Of a DNA stretch of 64,000 nucleotides, positions 43,442-51,268 are shown piece after piece. The stretch lies in assembly GCF_007673775.1 (NCBI RefSeq), contig NZ_VEAF01000005.1:363052-427051 (forward strand). Direction: 5' to 3'. Source of the DNA: Curtobacterium sp. 9128. GTDB lineage: Bacteria > Actinomycetota > Actinomycetes > Actinomycetales > Microbacteriaceae. The first letter of the stretch is position 1. Each line of letters opens with the position of its first letter. The position numbers were made by a program, and so were the translations under genes. Below the pieces are notes generated by a model, which was not told where the DNA came from, ran no database searches, and was given only the letters and a program-made list of their open reading frames with translations.

Positions 43442-44615
43442 ACACCACGCCCTCCTGCGTGCTGGACGGGTACGCCGCCGCGATCCGCAGCACTGCCTCG
43501 CGCAGCGTGTCCGGTGAGCAGGCGAGGTTGATCCGCGCGAAGCCGCGCCCCTCGGACCCGAACGGCACGCCGGAGTTCAGCGCCACGAACGCGTGCTCCC
43601 GGAGCTGCACGGCGGGGTCGTCCCCGAGGCCGATCCCCCGGAAGTCCAGCCACGCAAGGTACCCGGCACGCGGCCGCGAGTAGACCACGCCGGGCAGGTG
43701 CTCGGCGAGGAGCTTCGCGAGCAGCCGGTCGTTCGCCACGATCCGGTCGATGACGTCGTCGAGCCACCCCACGGCGAGCGAGAACGCCGCCAGGTTCGCG
43801 TGCAGCCCGAGGATGCTCGTCCGACAGGCGACCTCCTCCCAGAGCGTGTCGAGGAGTGCGGCGGTCCGGTCGTCGCCGGCGACGATGACCGAGCACTTCA
43901 CACCGGCGAGGTTCCAGCCCTTGCTCGCGCTCGTCACGCAGACGCTCCGTGCGCCGGCCTGGGACGCGATCGCGGCGAACGGGGTGAACTGCACGCCGGG
44001 GTGGGTCAGCGGCGCGTGGATCTCGTCGCTGATGACGAGCACGTCGTAGCGGGCGGCCAGGACCGCCAGCGCCTCGAGGTCGGCACGGTCGTGGACGAGC
44101 CCGATCGGGTTGTGTGGATTGCAGAGCAGGAACACGCGGACACCGTCGGCGAACGCCCGCTCGAGCCCGTCGAGGTCGAGCCGGTAGACGCCCCACTGCT
44201 CGGTGAGCGGCACCTCCGCCACCTGACATCGGGCTTCCTCGACCAGTTCGAAGAACGGCGGGTACACCGGCGGGGTGATCGCGACGCGTCCGCCGTCGGG
44301 CAGCGCCAGGCGCAGGGTCTCGACGATCCCGACGCTGACGTCGGTCGCCAGGTACACGCGGGCGGGGTCGACGTCCCACCCCCAGCGCTCCCGTGCGAAG
44401 TGCGCGAACGCCGGTGCCAGCGGGCCGGGGCCGTCCAGGTACCCCAGGTCGGACTGCTGCACCCGCTCGACCAGCGCCTGCCGGATCTCCGGCGCGACCG
44501 CGTGGTCCATCTCGGCGACGAACAGGGGCAGCACGTCGGGCGCGTACCGCGTCCACTTGATGCTCGTGCGGACCCCGCGGAGCGTGCCGATCGGGTCCTC
44601 CTCCTCGTACGCCAT
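43428..44615 (-). CDS. MalY/PatB-type aminotransferase (putative cystathionine beta-lyase)
   Basis: The 395-residue PLP enzyme has CNPHNPIGLVHDRADLE, VISDEIHAPLTHPGVQFTPF and the Schiff-base Lys in TSASKGWNLAGVKCS, features of the MalY/PatB branch that cleaves C-S bonds. The start at 44615 (MAYEEEDPIGTLRG) matches the family N-terminus; an upstream extension encodes an Arg-rich stretch and is rejected. The C-terminal codons lie in a 29-bp tandem repeat. Confidence 0.85.
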   Translation of the reverse strand: MAYEEEDPIGTLRGVRTSIKWTRYAPDVLPLFVAEMDHAVAPEIRQALVERVQQSDLGYLDGPGPLAPAFAHFARERWGWDVDPARVYLATDVSVGIVETLRLALPDGGRVAITPPVYPPFFELVEEARCQVAEVPLTEQWGVYRLDLDGLERAFADGVRVFLLCNPHNPIGLVHDRADLEALAVLAARYDVLVISDEIHAPLTHPGVQFTPFAAIASQAGARSVCVTSASKGWNLAGVKCSVIVAGDDRTAALLDTLWEEVACRTSILGLHANLAAFSLAVGWLDDVIDRIVANDRLLAKLLAEHLPGVVYSRPRAGYLAWLDFRGIGLGDDPAVQLREHAFVALNSGVPFGSEGRGFARINLACSPDTLREAVLRIAAAYPSSTQEGVVWHVA

Positions 44616-44711
44616 GCGTCCAGGATGCACCGGGACCGGGCGCGGTGCGAGTCCGCCCGTCATCTCGCGTCGCACGCGCCGGAACCGGAACCGGGCTCGG
44701 GCACTCGCGCC

Positions 44712-44717
44712 TAGTGT
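44712..44717 (+). promoter_or_regulatory. -10 box of PEP-mutase-like gene, leaderless type
   Basis: TAGTGT ends 7 nt before the ATG at 44725. Confidence 0.55.
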
Positions 44718-44724
44718 CGGCAGC

Positions 44725-45501
44725 ATGACCACGAGCACCGCCGACAAGGCGACCACCCTCAAGGACCTGCACGAAGCCCCCGAGATCCTCCGCGTCGTCA
44801 ACGTGTGGGACGCGATCAGTGCGAAGACCGTCGCCGCCCTGCCCGAGACCCGGGCGATCGCGACGGCGGGGCACTCGATCGCCGCGTCCTACGGCCACGA
44901 GGACGGCGGGATGTCCCTCGACCTGGCCCTGCAGGGCGCGCGGATCGTCGCCGAGGCCGTCGACCTGCCCGTCACCGCGGACCTCGACGACGGCTACGAG
45001 GACCCGGCCGAGACGATCCGACGCGCGATCGGCTTCGGCGTGGTCGGCGCGAACGTCGAGGACCGGCTCCGCCCGTTCGACGAGTCCGTCGCGCGCGTCG
45101 CTGCGATCATGCGCGCCGCCGAGGCCGAGGGCGTGCCCTTCCAGCTCAACGCCCGCACCGACGCCATCGCCCGGGGCGGTGACCGCCCCCTCGACGAGAG
45201 CATCGAGGACGCCATCGCCCGCGGGAAGGCCTTCCTCGACGTCGGAGCCCCGCTCGTCTTCGTCCCCGGGGCGATCCAGCGCGACGTGGTCGAGCGCCTC
45301 GTGGCCGGGCTCGGCCGCGGGAAGCTCAGCGTGATCGGTCTGCCGGGTGCGCTGCCTGCCGCCGAGTACGAGGCACTCGGGGTCGCGCGCATCTCCTACG
45401 GTCCGCTCACGCAGCGCGTCGCGCTCCGGGCGCTTCGCGACCTCGCGAGCGACCTGTACGGCGGCGGCGTCATCCCGGAGGACACGCCCGCCCTCAACTG
45501 A
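44725..45501 (+). CDS. Isocitrate lyase/PEP mutase superfamily protein
   Basis: The 258-residue TIM-barrel protein has VVNVWDAISAKTVA, the metal-binding TADLDDGYED and NVEDRLRPF, typical of the small ICL/PEPM group. The KKCGH-type motif of isocitrate lyase is missing: the equivalent loop reads RLRPFDES. It is thus more like oxaloacetate-decarboxylase or carboxyphosphonoenolpyruvate-type members; the reaction is not defined. Two strong hairpins follow the stop. Confidence 0.82.
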   Translation: MTTSTADKATTLKDLHEAPEILRVVNVWDAISAKTVAALPETRAIATAGHSIAASYGHEDGGMSLDLALQGARIVAEAVDLPVTADLDDGYEDPAETIRRAIGFGVVGANVEDRLRPFDESVARVAAIMRAAEAEGVPFQLNARTDAIARGGDRPLDESIEDAIARGKAFLDVGAPLVFVPGAIQRDVVERLVAGLGRGKLSVIGLPGALPAAEYEALGVARISYGPLTQRVALRALRDLASDLYGGGVIPEDTPALN

Positions 45502-45508
45502 GCGCGCG

Positions 45509-45548
45509 GACGACGAGTGCACACGCGGGCGCGTGCGCACTCGTCGTC
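45509..45548 (+). terminator. First of two terminators after PEP-mutase-like gene
   Basis: GACGACGAGTGCACACGC (45509-45526) pairs with 45531-45548 with one mismatch, around GGGC. Confidence 0.85.
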
Positions 45549-45562
45549 GAGACGTGCCGGAA

Positions 45563-45610
45563 GACGGACTGGAGGCCCGTGGCGGATCCGCCACGGGCCT
45601 CCAGTCCGTC
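45563..45610. terminator. Perfect 24-bp-arm palindrome, second terminator
   Basis: The arms 45563-45586 and 45587-45610 are exact reverse complements centred on GGATCC. The outer arm GACGGACTGGAGGCCCG is the same motif as at 3873 and 20132. Confidence 0.88.
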
Positions 45611-45908
45611 GCGGCGAGCGCCCAACGGCGGGGAGTGGACGAACGATCGGAAGTACGGTACTGTTCTTCCTTGGTGCACTGCAGCGAACCCATCTGACTC
45701 GCGCACACCGAACCGTCTCGACACCGACTCACCCGAGTCGCATTCCCACGAGACCATCGTTCGCCCTCCTGGATCGACCACGTCGACCGGGCCAGGTCGA
45801 ACAGCACGTCGAATGCCGGCGTGCGCGTGCCCACCACACGCGACCGATGCGACTCAGTCGTCCGTCGGACCGCCCCGTGGGCTCGCCAGAAGACGAGAAA
45901 GAACCACC
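45611..45908 (+). other. Non-coding stretch, possible long 5' leader
   Basis: TGGACG at 45636 and TACTGT at 45659 are spaced 17 bp apart, a fair promoter. The next gene starts 245 nt later. The stretch between contains CGACTC-ACCC-GAGTCG and no convincing gene, so it may be a long untranslated leader. Confidence 0.4.
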
Positions 45909-46196
45909 ATGACCAGCAACGAACGCATCATCATCACCGGGACCGCGACCGCGGCACCCGTCGTGTCCCCCGACCGCATCGCCGAGTTCCCTGTCCGGGA
46001 CGACGGCACGCAGCGGGAGTACGTCGTCCGCGTCCGCGCGGACGAGCTCGACCTGTTCGTCACCCCCGGCACCCGTGTCGAGGTCGACGGCGAGGCCGGC
46101 TGGACCGTCCCCGGGCGCTCCTGGCTCGGCGAGTCGAGCCGCACCATCCTGCAGGCGGCGACCGTCCGCCGGTCGGAGCTCGCGCTCGCAGCCTGA
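45909..46196 (+). CDS. Small OB-fold-like (SSB-like) hypothetical protein
   Basis: The 95-residue protein starts MTSNERIIITGTATAAPVV, resembling the first strands of single-stranded DNA-binding proteins (ITGTLTADPE type), and continues with beta-rich segments RVRADELDLFVTPGTRVEVDG. It lacks the full SSB length and acidic tail. An OB-fold role is inferred only from this similarity. AGAAAGAA upstream is a weak ribosome binding site. A perfect hairpin follows. Confidence 0.55.
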   Translation: MTSNERIIITGTATAAPVVSPDRIAEFPVRDDGTQREYVVRVRADELDLFVTPGTRVEVDGEAGWTVPGRSWLGESSRTILQAATVRRSELALAA

Positions 46197-46239
46197 GCCG
46201 AGCCTCCTGTCCGGGTCGTCGCACCCGGACCACCACATG

Positions 46240-46271
46240 CGGAACGCCGCCGGATCTCCGGCGGCGTTCCG
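46240..46271. terminator. Hairpin between convergent genes
   Basis: CGGAACGCCGCCGGA pairs exactly with TCCGGCGGCGTTCCG around TC. Confidence 0.88.
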
Positions 46272-46322
46272 TCGTTCACGGGAGGGGCGTCAGGGCCGCG
46301 TCAGGATGCTGTCACGCGCCCC

Positions 46323-46384
46323 TCGGCACAGTCAGCACGTCGTCGTGAGCGCTTCGGCACCGTCAGGACGTCGTCGTGGGCGCG
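46323..46384. repeat. Two 31-bp tandem copies covering a gene 3' end
   Basis: 46323-46353 and 46354-46384 match at all but four positions. The second contains the TGA (46363-46365) and last codons of the minus-strand hypothetical gene; the first is the same segment copied downstream. Confidence 0.85.
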
Positions 46385-46704
46385 TCGGCGCCGGCGAACG
46401 GCGTCCGACCGTCGGCGTTGAGCGGAGCGACAGGACCGGCCAGCCGCGCCGAGTCGCGGAGTCGCCGGATGAAGTCCGGGTCCTCGTACTCGAGTTCGTC
46501 GTCGGGGGCAGCCGTCAGCACGAGTTCGCTCGCGGGGCCGACCAGGAGGACGGCCGTCTCGATCGATCCGTCCTCGGCCACCGCGGGGACATGGACGGCG
46601 TCGGTCCGGCCGTTCGCGCCGAGGACCGCCGCGTAGTCCGCGAGCGCCTCTGCGATCAGGTCGCCCGTCATGATGATGCTGCCGTCGTAGTTGATGTACT
46701 TCAC
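46363..46704 (-). CDS. Hypothetical 113-residue protein
   Basis: The product from GTG 46704 begins VKYINYDGSIIMTGDLIAEALADYAAVLG, an alpha/beta start with no signal or membrane helix, and ends in a Pro/Thr-rich tail. GGAGG lies 8 nt upstream of 46704; an in-frame GTG at 46713 abuts the site and is less likely. No characterised family is recognised. Confidence 0.65.
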   Translation of the reverse strand: MKYINYDGSIIMTGDLIAEALADYAAVLGANGRTDAVHVPAVAEDGSIETAVLLVGPASELVLTAAPDDELEYEDPDFIRRLRDSARLAGPVAPLNADGRTPFAGADAPTTTS

Positions 46705-46821
46705 GCGCCCCACCTCCTCACTGCACGCTAGGCACCGGCGGTTCCGCGTCCGCCGTGGGGATGCGTTCGGTGGATGACGGAGCCGGACCGCGCGCCTGTG
46801 GAGGAACGCGCGGTTCCGGTC

Positions 46822-47094
46822 TCAGGAGGCGATGCGTCCCCGCGCAGGATCGCTGGCGCTGATCTCGGCCCAGACCTCGTCGAGGGACAGTCCGAGCACG
46901 TCGGCGATCGCCGCGATCGTGGGGAACGCCGGCGTCGCGACCCGGCCGGTCTCGATCTTCCGCAGCGTCTCCGGGGAGAGGCCGGCGTCGAGGGCGGTCC
47001 GGAGCATGGACCGGTCGCCTCGGGCACGGCGGAGCAGTGCGCCGAGCCGCTGTCCACGTTCGACGTCGGCAGGGGTGAGCGGGAGGCGGACCAT
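46822..47094 (-). CDS. XRE-family helix-turn-helix regulator
   Basis: The 90-residue protein has a Cro/C1-type HTH (about 14-72: RGQRLGALLRRARGD... SPETLRKIETGRVATPAFPTIAAIADVLGLSLDEVW). It is divergent from a methionine aminopeptidase gene and the two start codons are 33 bp apart. Its ATG lies 7 nt after TAGTAT, whose complement overlaps the start of the map control region, so autoregulation together with map control is likely. Confidence 0.85.
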   Translation of the reverse strand: MVRLPLTPADVERGQRLGALLRRARGDRSMLRTALDAGLSPETLRKIETGRVATPAFPTIAAIADVLGLSLDEVWAEISASDPARGRIAS

Positions 47095-47101
47095 GCCACC
47101 A

Positions 47102-47120
47102 ATACTAATACCGGTACAGT
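47102..47120. promoter_or_regulatory. Overlapping divergent leaderless promoters of XRE and map genes
   Basis: The minus-strand -10 TAGTAT (47102-47107) and plus-strand -10 TACAGT (47115-47120) each lie 7 nt from their start codons. The palindrome TACCGGTA at 47110-47117 sits between them as a possible operator. Confidence 0.55.
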
Positions 47121-47127
47121 CATCGGC

Positions 47128-47898
47128 ATGATCGAGATCCTCACCCCGACCGAACTCCCCCGGGCACGGGCAGCGGGCGCCCTCGTCGGACGGATCCTGC
47201 ACACCCTGCAGGGCCGCACGACGGTGGGGACGAACCTGCTCGACATCGACCGGTGGGCCGAGGCGATGATCCGCGACGCCGGGGCGGTGTCGAGCTACGT
47301 CGACTACGCGCCGTCGTTCGGCCGAGGACCGTTCGGCCACTGGATCTGCACGGCCGTGAACGACGCCGTGCTGCACGGGCTCCCCCACGACCAGGTCCTG
47401 CAGGACGGCGACCTGCTGACGCTCGACCTCGCGCTGTCGCTCGACGGGGTCGTCGCGGACTCCGCGGTGAGCTTCGTCGTCGGAACGTCGGCCGACCCCG
47501 ACGACCTCGCGATGATCGACGCGACCGAACGCGCACTCGCGGCCGGCATCGCGGCCGCCCGGCCCGGAGCGCGGATCGGCGACCTCTCCCACGCGATCGG
47601 CACGGTCCTGCACGAGGCCGGCTACCCGATCAACATGGAGTTCGGCGGCCACGGCGTCGGGTCGACCATGCACCAGGACCCCCACGTGTCGAACGACGGC
47701 CGCCCGGGTCGGGGCTACCCGCTGCGGCCGGGCCTCCTGCTCGCGCTCGAGCCGTGGGTGATGGCCGACACCGACGTCCTCGTGACCGACCCCGACGGGT
47801 GGACACTGCGCAGCGCCACCGGCGCGCGGACGGCCCACAGCGAGCACACCATCGCGATCACCGAGGACGGTGCCGAGGTGCTCACACTGCGGGGGTGA
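47128..47898 (+). CDS. map: Methionine aminopeptidase, type I
   Basis: The 256-residue pita-bread-fold enzyme removes N-terminal Met. Metal ligands are in LTLDLALSLDGVVADSA, GGHGVGSTMHQDP, LEPWVMA and the final HSEHTIAI. It lacks the zinc-finger extension of long MetAPs. As it is paired with a private HTH regulator and not with the ribosomal-protein cluster, it is probably a second, conditionally expressed copy. The ATG lies 7 nt after TACAGT. Confidence 0.9.
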   Translation: MIEILTPTELPRARAAGALVGRILHTLQGRTTVGTNLLDIDRWAEAMIRDAGAVSSYVDYAPSFGRGPFGHWICTAVNDAVLHGLPHDQVLQDGDLLTLDLALSLDGVVADSAVSFVVGTSADPDDLAMIDATERALAAGIAAARPGARIGDLSHAIGTVLHEAGYPINMEFGGHGVGSTMHQDPHVSNDGRPGRGYPLRPGLLLALEPWVMADTDVLVTDPDGWTLRSATGARTAHSEHTIAITEDGAEVLTLRG

Positions 47899-47901
47899 TG
47901 C

Positions 47902-48363
47902 TCAGTACCGGCCCTTGACGACGAAGTACGACCCGCGGATCTCCCCAGCGAGCTTCGACCGCTGCCGAGCGAACTTGAACGACGACAGCTCCTCGGGGAC
48001 GTCCATGCCCATCGAGAGCTTGAAGCCGACGGCCCGCTTGCCGCCGTCCTCGATCGCGTACATCAGGTTGATCGCCAGGCCTGATTCGGAGAAGACGTAC
48101 GACATCCGGAGCCCGTCGACCTCGAAGCCGCTGACCTCGAGCGGGGGCGACGCGATCACGATGCCCCGCTCGTCGTGCAGCACCTTCGTGACGAGGTCGA
48201 GCACCTCGGGAGCCTCGTCGGGCGTGCTCGTCACGAAGACGTGGTCGTACTTGTTCTTGTAGTACCGGGCCTCGTTCGCGCGGAGGCCGGCGAGCGTCTC
48301 GGCCACCGGGGAGGACTCGAGCCCGGTCGTGGAGACGTCGACGAAGTCGACTGTGTGGGTCAT
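47902..48363 (-). CDS. Hypothetical 153-residue protein
   Basis: The protein (MTHTVDFVDVSTTGLESSPVAETLAGLRAN...) looks like a soluble alpha/beta protein with no signal or membrane segment. No family is recognised. The ATG lies 6 nt after TACCGT, the leaderless arrangement. It follows the 48382-48741 gene on the same strand by 18 bp. Confidence 0.6.
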   Translation of the reverse strand: MTHTVDFVDVSTTGLESSPVAETLAGLRANEARYYKNKYDHVFVTSTPDEAPEVLDLVTKVLHDERGIVIASPPLEVSGFEVDGLRMSYVFSESGLAINLMYAIEDGGKRAVGFKLSMGMDVPEELSSFKFARQRSKLAGEIRGSYFVVKGRY

Positions 48364-48381
48364 GGGGTCACGGTACTGCGG

Positions 48382-48741
48382 TCAGTTGAACCGGTAGGAG
48401 ATCTGCGGATCGTAGAGCGGGTACCCCAGGTCGGCCATCGTGCTGATCACGACGTTCCACTCGGACTCCCCCATGCCGTAGCAGGTGACCGTCACGCACT
48501 GCGCGCGGTACCCGACGTCGATCCCCATCGTGTCCTCGAACCCGAGCATGGTCTGCTCGGGCACGTCGGCGCGGCGTACCTCGACGGCCCAGTCCGGGAA
48601 CGCGGCGACGAGGGCCGCCTCGGCGGCGTCGGGGTCGATCGGCTCGAGACCGTCCACGTCGTCGCCCTGCATCAGGCGCTCGTAGACGTCGGCGGAGTCG
48701 AGGCTCGCCTCGGTCCGCCAGAACACGAACTGCTGGCTCAT
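48382..48741 (-). CDS. Hypothetical 119-residue protein
   Basis: The product MSQQFVFWRTEASLDSADVYERLMQGDDVDGL... is acidic and soluble, and ends in PLYDPQISYRFN. It resembles small proteins of unknown function seen next to effector or immunity genes, but I cannot support a specific assignment. It lies 19 bp after ychF and may be co-transcribed with it. Confidence 0.6.
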   Translation of the reverse strand: MSQQFVFWRTEASLDSADVYERLMQGDDVDGLEPIDPDAAEAALVAAFPDWAVEVRRADVPEQTMLGFEDTMGIDVGYRAQCVTVTCYGMGESEWNVVISTMADLGYPLYDPQISYRFN

Positions 48742-48760
48742 CGGGCCCCCTGTCGGTGCG

Positions 48761-49834
48761 TCAGTTGTTGAAGCGGAACTCCACCACGTCGCCGTCCTGC
48801 ATGACGTAGTCCTTGCCCTCGATCCGGGCCTTGCCGTGCGCACGGGCCTCGGCGATCGAGCCAGCCGCCATCAGGTCCTCGAACGAGATGACCTCGGCCT
48901 TGATGAAGCCCTTCTCGAAGTCGGTGTGGATCACGCCGGCCGCCTGGGGAGCCTTCCACCCCTTGCCGATCGTCCACGCGCGCGCTTCCTTCGGCCCGGC
49001 CGTCAGGTAGGTCTGCAGCCCGAGGGTGTCGAACCCGATGCGCGCGAGCTGGTCGAGGCCGGATTCGGTCTGCCCCGTCGACTCGAGGAGCTCGGCGGCG
49101 TCCTCGGGGTCGAGGTCGATGAGCTCGGACTCGATCTTGGCGTCGAGGAAGACGGCCTGGGCGGGGGCGACGAGCGCGGCGAGCTCGGCCTTGCGTGCGT
49201 CGTCGATGAGGATCGCCTCGTCGACGTTGAAGACGAAGATGAACGGCTTGGCGCTGAGGAGCCCGAGCTCGGCGATCGGCGACAGGTCGATCGAGGTCGC
49301 GGAGAGGAGCGTGCCCTGCTCGAGCGCGGCGCGCGCTTCCTGCGCGGTGGCGAGCACGATCGGCTCGGCCTGCTTGAGCTTGAGCATCTTCTCGTACCGC
49401 GGGAGCGCCTTGTCGATGGTCTCGATGTCGGCGAGGATCAGCTCGGTGTTGATGACCTCGAGGTCGTCGGACGGCGAGACCTTGTTCGCCACGTGCACGA
49501 CGTCGTCGTCGGCGAACCCGCGGACGACCTGCGCGATGGCGTCGGCTTCACGGATGTTCGCGAGGAACTTGTTCCCGAGCCCCTCCCCCTCGCTGGCGCC
49601 CTTGACGATGCCGGCGATGTCGACGAACGACACCGGCGCGGGCACGGTCTTCTCCGAGTGGAAGAGCTCGGCGAGCTGGTCGAGCCGCGAGTCCGGCAGG
49701 TTGACCACGCCCACGTTCGGCTCGATCGTCGCGAACGGGTAGTTCGCGGCCAGGACCTGGTTCTTGGTCAGCGCGTTGAACAGCGTCGACTTGCCGACGT
49801 TGGGGAGACCGACGATTCCGATGGTGAGAGCCAC
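48761..49834 (-). CDS. ychF: Redox-regulated ribosome-binding ATPase YchF
   Basis: The 357-residue OBG-family protein has P-loop GLPNVGKST (8-16), the G3-equivalent VDIAGIVKGASEGEGLGNKF, NVDE in place of NKxD (giving ATP preference) and the C-terminal TGS domain (AWTIGKGWKAPQAAGVIHTDFEKGFIKAEV). The start is the GTG at 49834, about 8 nt after TAGGCT. Confidence 0.96.
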   Translation of the reverse strand: MALTIGIVGLPNVGKSTLFNALTKNQVLAANYPFATIEPNVGVVNLPDSRLDQLAELFHSEKTVPAPVSFVDIAGIVKGASEGEGLGNKFLANIREADAIAQVVRGFADDDVVHVANKVSPSDDLEVINTELILADIETIDKALPRYEKMLKLKQAEPIVLATAQEARAALEQGTLLSATSIDLSPIAELGLLSAKPFIFVFNVDEAILIDDARKAELAALVAPAQAVFLDAKIESELIDLDPEDAAELLESTGQTESGLDQLARIGFDTLGLQTYLTAGPKEARAWTIGKGWKAPQAAGVIHTDFEKGFIKAEVISFEDLMAAGSIAEARAHGKARIEGKDYVMQDGDVVEFRFNN

Positions 49835-49842
49835 GGGAGTAG

Positions 49843-49848
49843 AGCCTA
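49843..49848 (-). promoter_or_regulatory. -10 box of ychF
   Basis: TAGGCT on the minus strand ends 8 nt before the GTG at 49834, inside the end of the upstream hydrolase-like gene. Confidence 0.45.
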
Positions 49849-50388
49849 ACGGTGGAGCGCCCCGACGGCCGCCGCGACCGTCTCGAGGACCTCGGCCTGC
49901 ACCCGCAGGGAACCACGCCAGTCGCCGGCCACCTGCAGTCCGTGGTCGGCCCCGGCAACGGTCTGGAGGCTCGCAGCGGTCCCCGAGACCAGGTCCGGCC
50001 GCCACATGGTGTCCTCCGAGCCTCCCGTCGCCACGTCCGTGGCCGGAGCCGCCGCCAACGCGGCGGCGACGTCGGCGTCGGTGAGCACCGGTGTCAGCCA
50101 GACCCCGCGCACCCCGTTGCGGACCGCCCATGGCAGGGCGGCGCACCCGAACGACTTCGCGACGACCAGGTCCGGCAACCGGTGCTCGAGCGCGGCGGTG
50201 ACCGCTGCCTCCACGAACGGCACCGGGGCCCGCCCGGCCGTGTCGTCGACGACCCACGTCGGCGCGACCACCTCGCACCCAGCGTCGAGCGCGATGCGTC
50301 GTGACCACCACAGCAGCGGTGCCTGCTGCCCGTACCCGGCGCCCTGCAGGAGCAGCACGAGCGGTCGCCGGTCGGTTCCGTTCCCCAT
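49846..50388 (-). CDS. Alpha/beta-hydrolase-like protein
   Basis: The 180-residue protein has the small alpha/beta-hydrolase pattern LVLLLQGAGYGQQAPLLWW, a nucleophile elbow VAKSFGCAALP (Ser in K-S-F-G) and a late Asp/His region VAGADHGLQV. The substrate is unknown. The ATG lies 6 nt after TAGCGT. The 9-mer GGAGGCTCG occurs twice within it in opposite orientation (49965 and 50017). Confidence 0.7.
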   Translation of the reverse strand: MGNGTDRRPLVLLLQGAGYGQQAPLLWWSRRIALDAGCEVVAPTWVVDDTAGRAPVPFVEAAVTAALEHRLPDLVVAKSFGCAALPWAVRNGVRGVWLTPVLTDADVAAALAAAPATDVATGGSEDTMWRPDLVSGTAASLQTVAGADHGLQVAGDWRGSLRVQAEVLETVAAAVGALHR

Positions 50389-50394
50389 GGCTCG

Positions 50395-50400
50395 ACGCTA
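50395..50400 (-). promoter_or_regulatory. -10 box of hydrolase-like gene, leaderless type
   Basis: TAGCGT on the minus strand ends 6 nt before the ATG at 50388. Confidence 0.5.
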
Positions 50401-50457
50401 GCCGCAACGCCGGGGTGGGTTCCGACGATGTCGGCACTCCGTGCGACGATCGATGCC

Positions 50458-51093
50458 GTGCCGTTGAACTTCACCGCGATCGACTTCGAGACCGCGAACA
50501 GCTCGCCTGCCAGTGCGTGCTCCGTCGGCCTGGTCAAGGTCCGGGCCGGCAGGGTCGTCGAGCGAGCGTCGTGGTTCATCCGTCCGCCGCTCGGACACGA
50601 CGCCTTCCTCGAGTGGAACACGCGCATCCACGGCATCGTCGCCGAGGACGTCGTGCACGCGAAGTCGTGGGAGCAGCAGTACCCCGACATCGTGGCGTTC
50701 GCCGACGGGGACGTCCTGGTGGCGCACAACGCGCGGTTCGACATGGGCGTGATCGCCGGCGGGTGCTCCGCAACGGGCATCGAGCTCTCCGAGCACCACT
50801 CGATGTGCTCCCTGCAGGTCGCGCGCCGGACCTACACGCTCGACTCCTACCGGCTCCCGGTCGCCGCGATGGCCGCCGGGTTCGAGGGCTTCCAGCACCA
50901 CGACGCCGCCGCCGACGCGGAGGCCTGCGCGGCGATCGTCGTGCACGCCGCCGGTCGGCACGACGCCGACACGGTGGAGGCCCTCGGTGCCGCCACCCGC
51001 GTGACGATCACCCCGGTGCAGGTGCGGGCGGAGAAGCCGAAGGCGGCGAACCAGCCGCGGCTGTCGAACCGCCCGATGATCTTCGCGGACTGA
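50458..51093 (+). CDS. DEDD-family 3'-5' exonuclease (DnaQ-like)
   Basis: The 211-residue protein has ExoI FTAIDFETAN at the very start, ExoII LVAHNARFDMGV and ExoIII FQHHDAAADAEACAAIVVHA, giving the DEDDh acidic residues and catalytic His. A Lys/Pro-rich tail follows. It probably trims DNA or RNA ends; no helicase or polymerase domain is attached. GTG 50458 places ExoI correctly near the N-terminus and lies 7 nt after GACGAT; the upstream ATG at 50428 is less likely. Confidence 0.86.
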   Translation: MPLNFTAIDFETANSSPASACSVGLVKVRAGRVVERASWFIRPPLGHDAFLEWNTRIHGIVAEDVVHAKSWEQQYPDIVAFADGDVLVAHNARFDMGVIAGGCSATGIELSEHHSMCSLQVARRTYTLDSYRLPVAAMAAGFEGFQHHDAAADAEACAAIVVHAAGRHDADTVEALGAATRVTITPVQVRAEKPKAANQPRLSNRPMIFAD

Positions 51094-51213
51094 CCGTGGC
51101 TGACTGAGCGCGTCGGCAGAGCGCTCGGGTCGGTCCGGCCGAGCGGTGGTGCCGCTCCGACCCGGCCGTCGTGCTGCTCCGACTCGGCCGGTGGTGCGGC
51201 TCCAGCCCGGTGG

Positions 51214-51219
51214 TATTGT
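51214..51219 (+). promoter_or_regulatory. -10 box of gntR (iolR-like) gene
   Basis: TATTGT is followed by a 49-nt leader with CCGGAGGA before the ATG at 51269. It overlaps the putative IolR site. Confidence 0.5.
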
Positions 51220-51226
51220 CACGACA
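51217..51226. promoter_or_regulatory. Putative IolR operator, autoregulatory
   Basis: TGTCACGACA fits the C. glutamicum IolR consensus KGWCHTRACA, as I recall it, at nine of ten positions. It forms TTGTC-AC-GACAA and overlaps the regulator's own -10 box. Confidence 0.55.
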
Positions 51227-51268
51227 AACCCGGCCCGGAGTCGGGCCCGCCCGCTCCGGAGGACCGCG

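Noticed and set aside
43428..44801. Longer aminotransferase starting at 44801
   Set aside because: The added residues are Arg-rich and unlike the MalY/PatB N-terminus, and they overlap the promoter of the divergent PEP-mutase-like gene.
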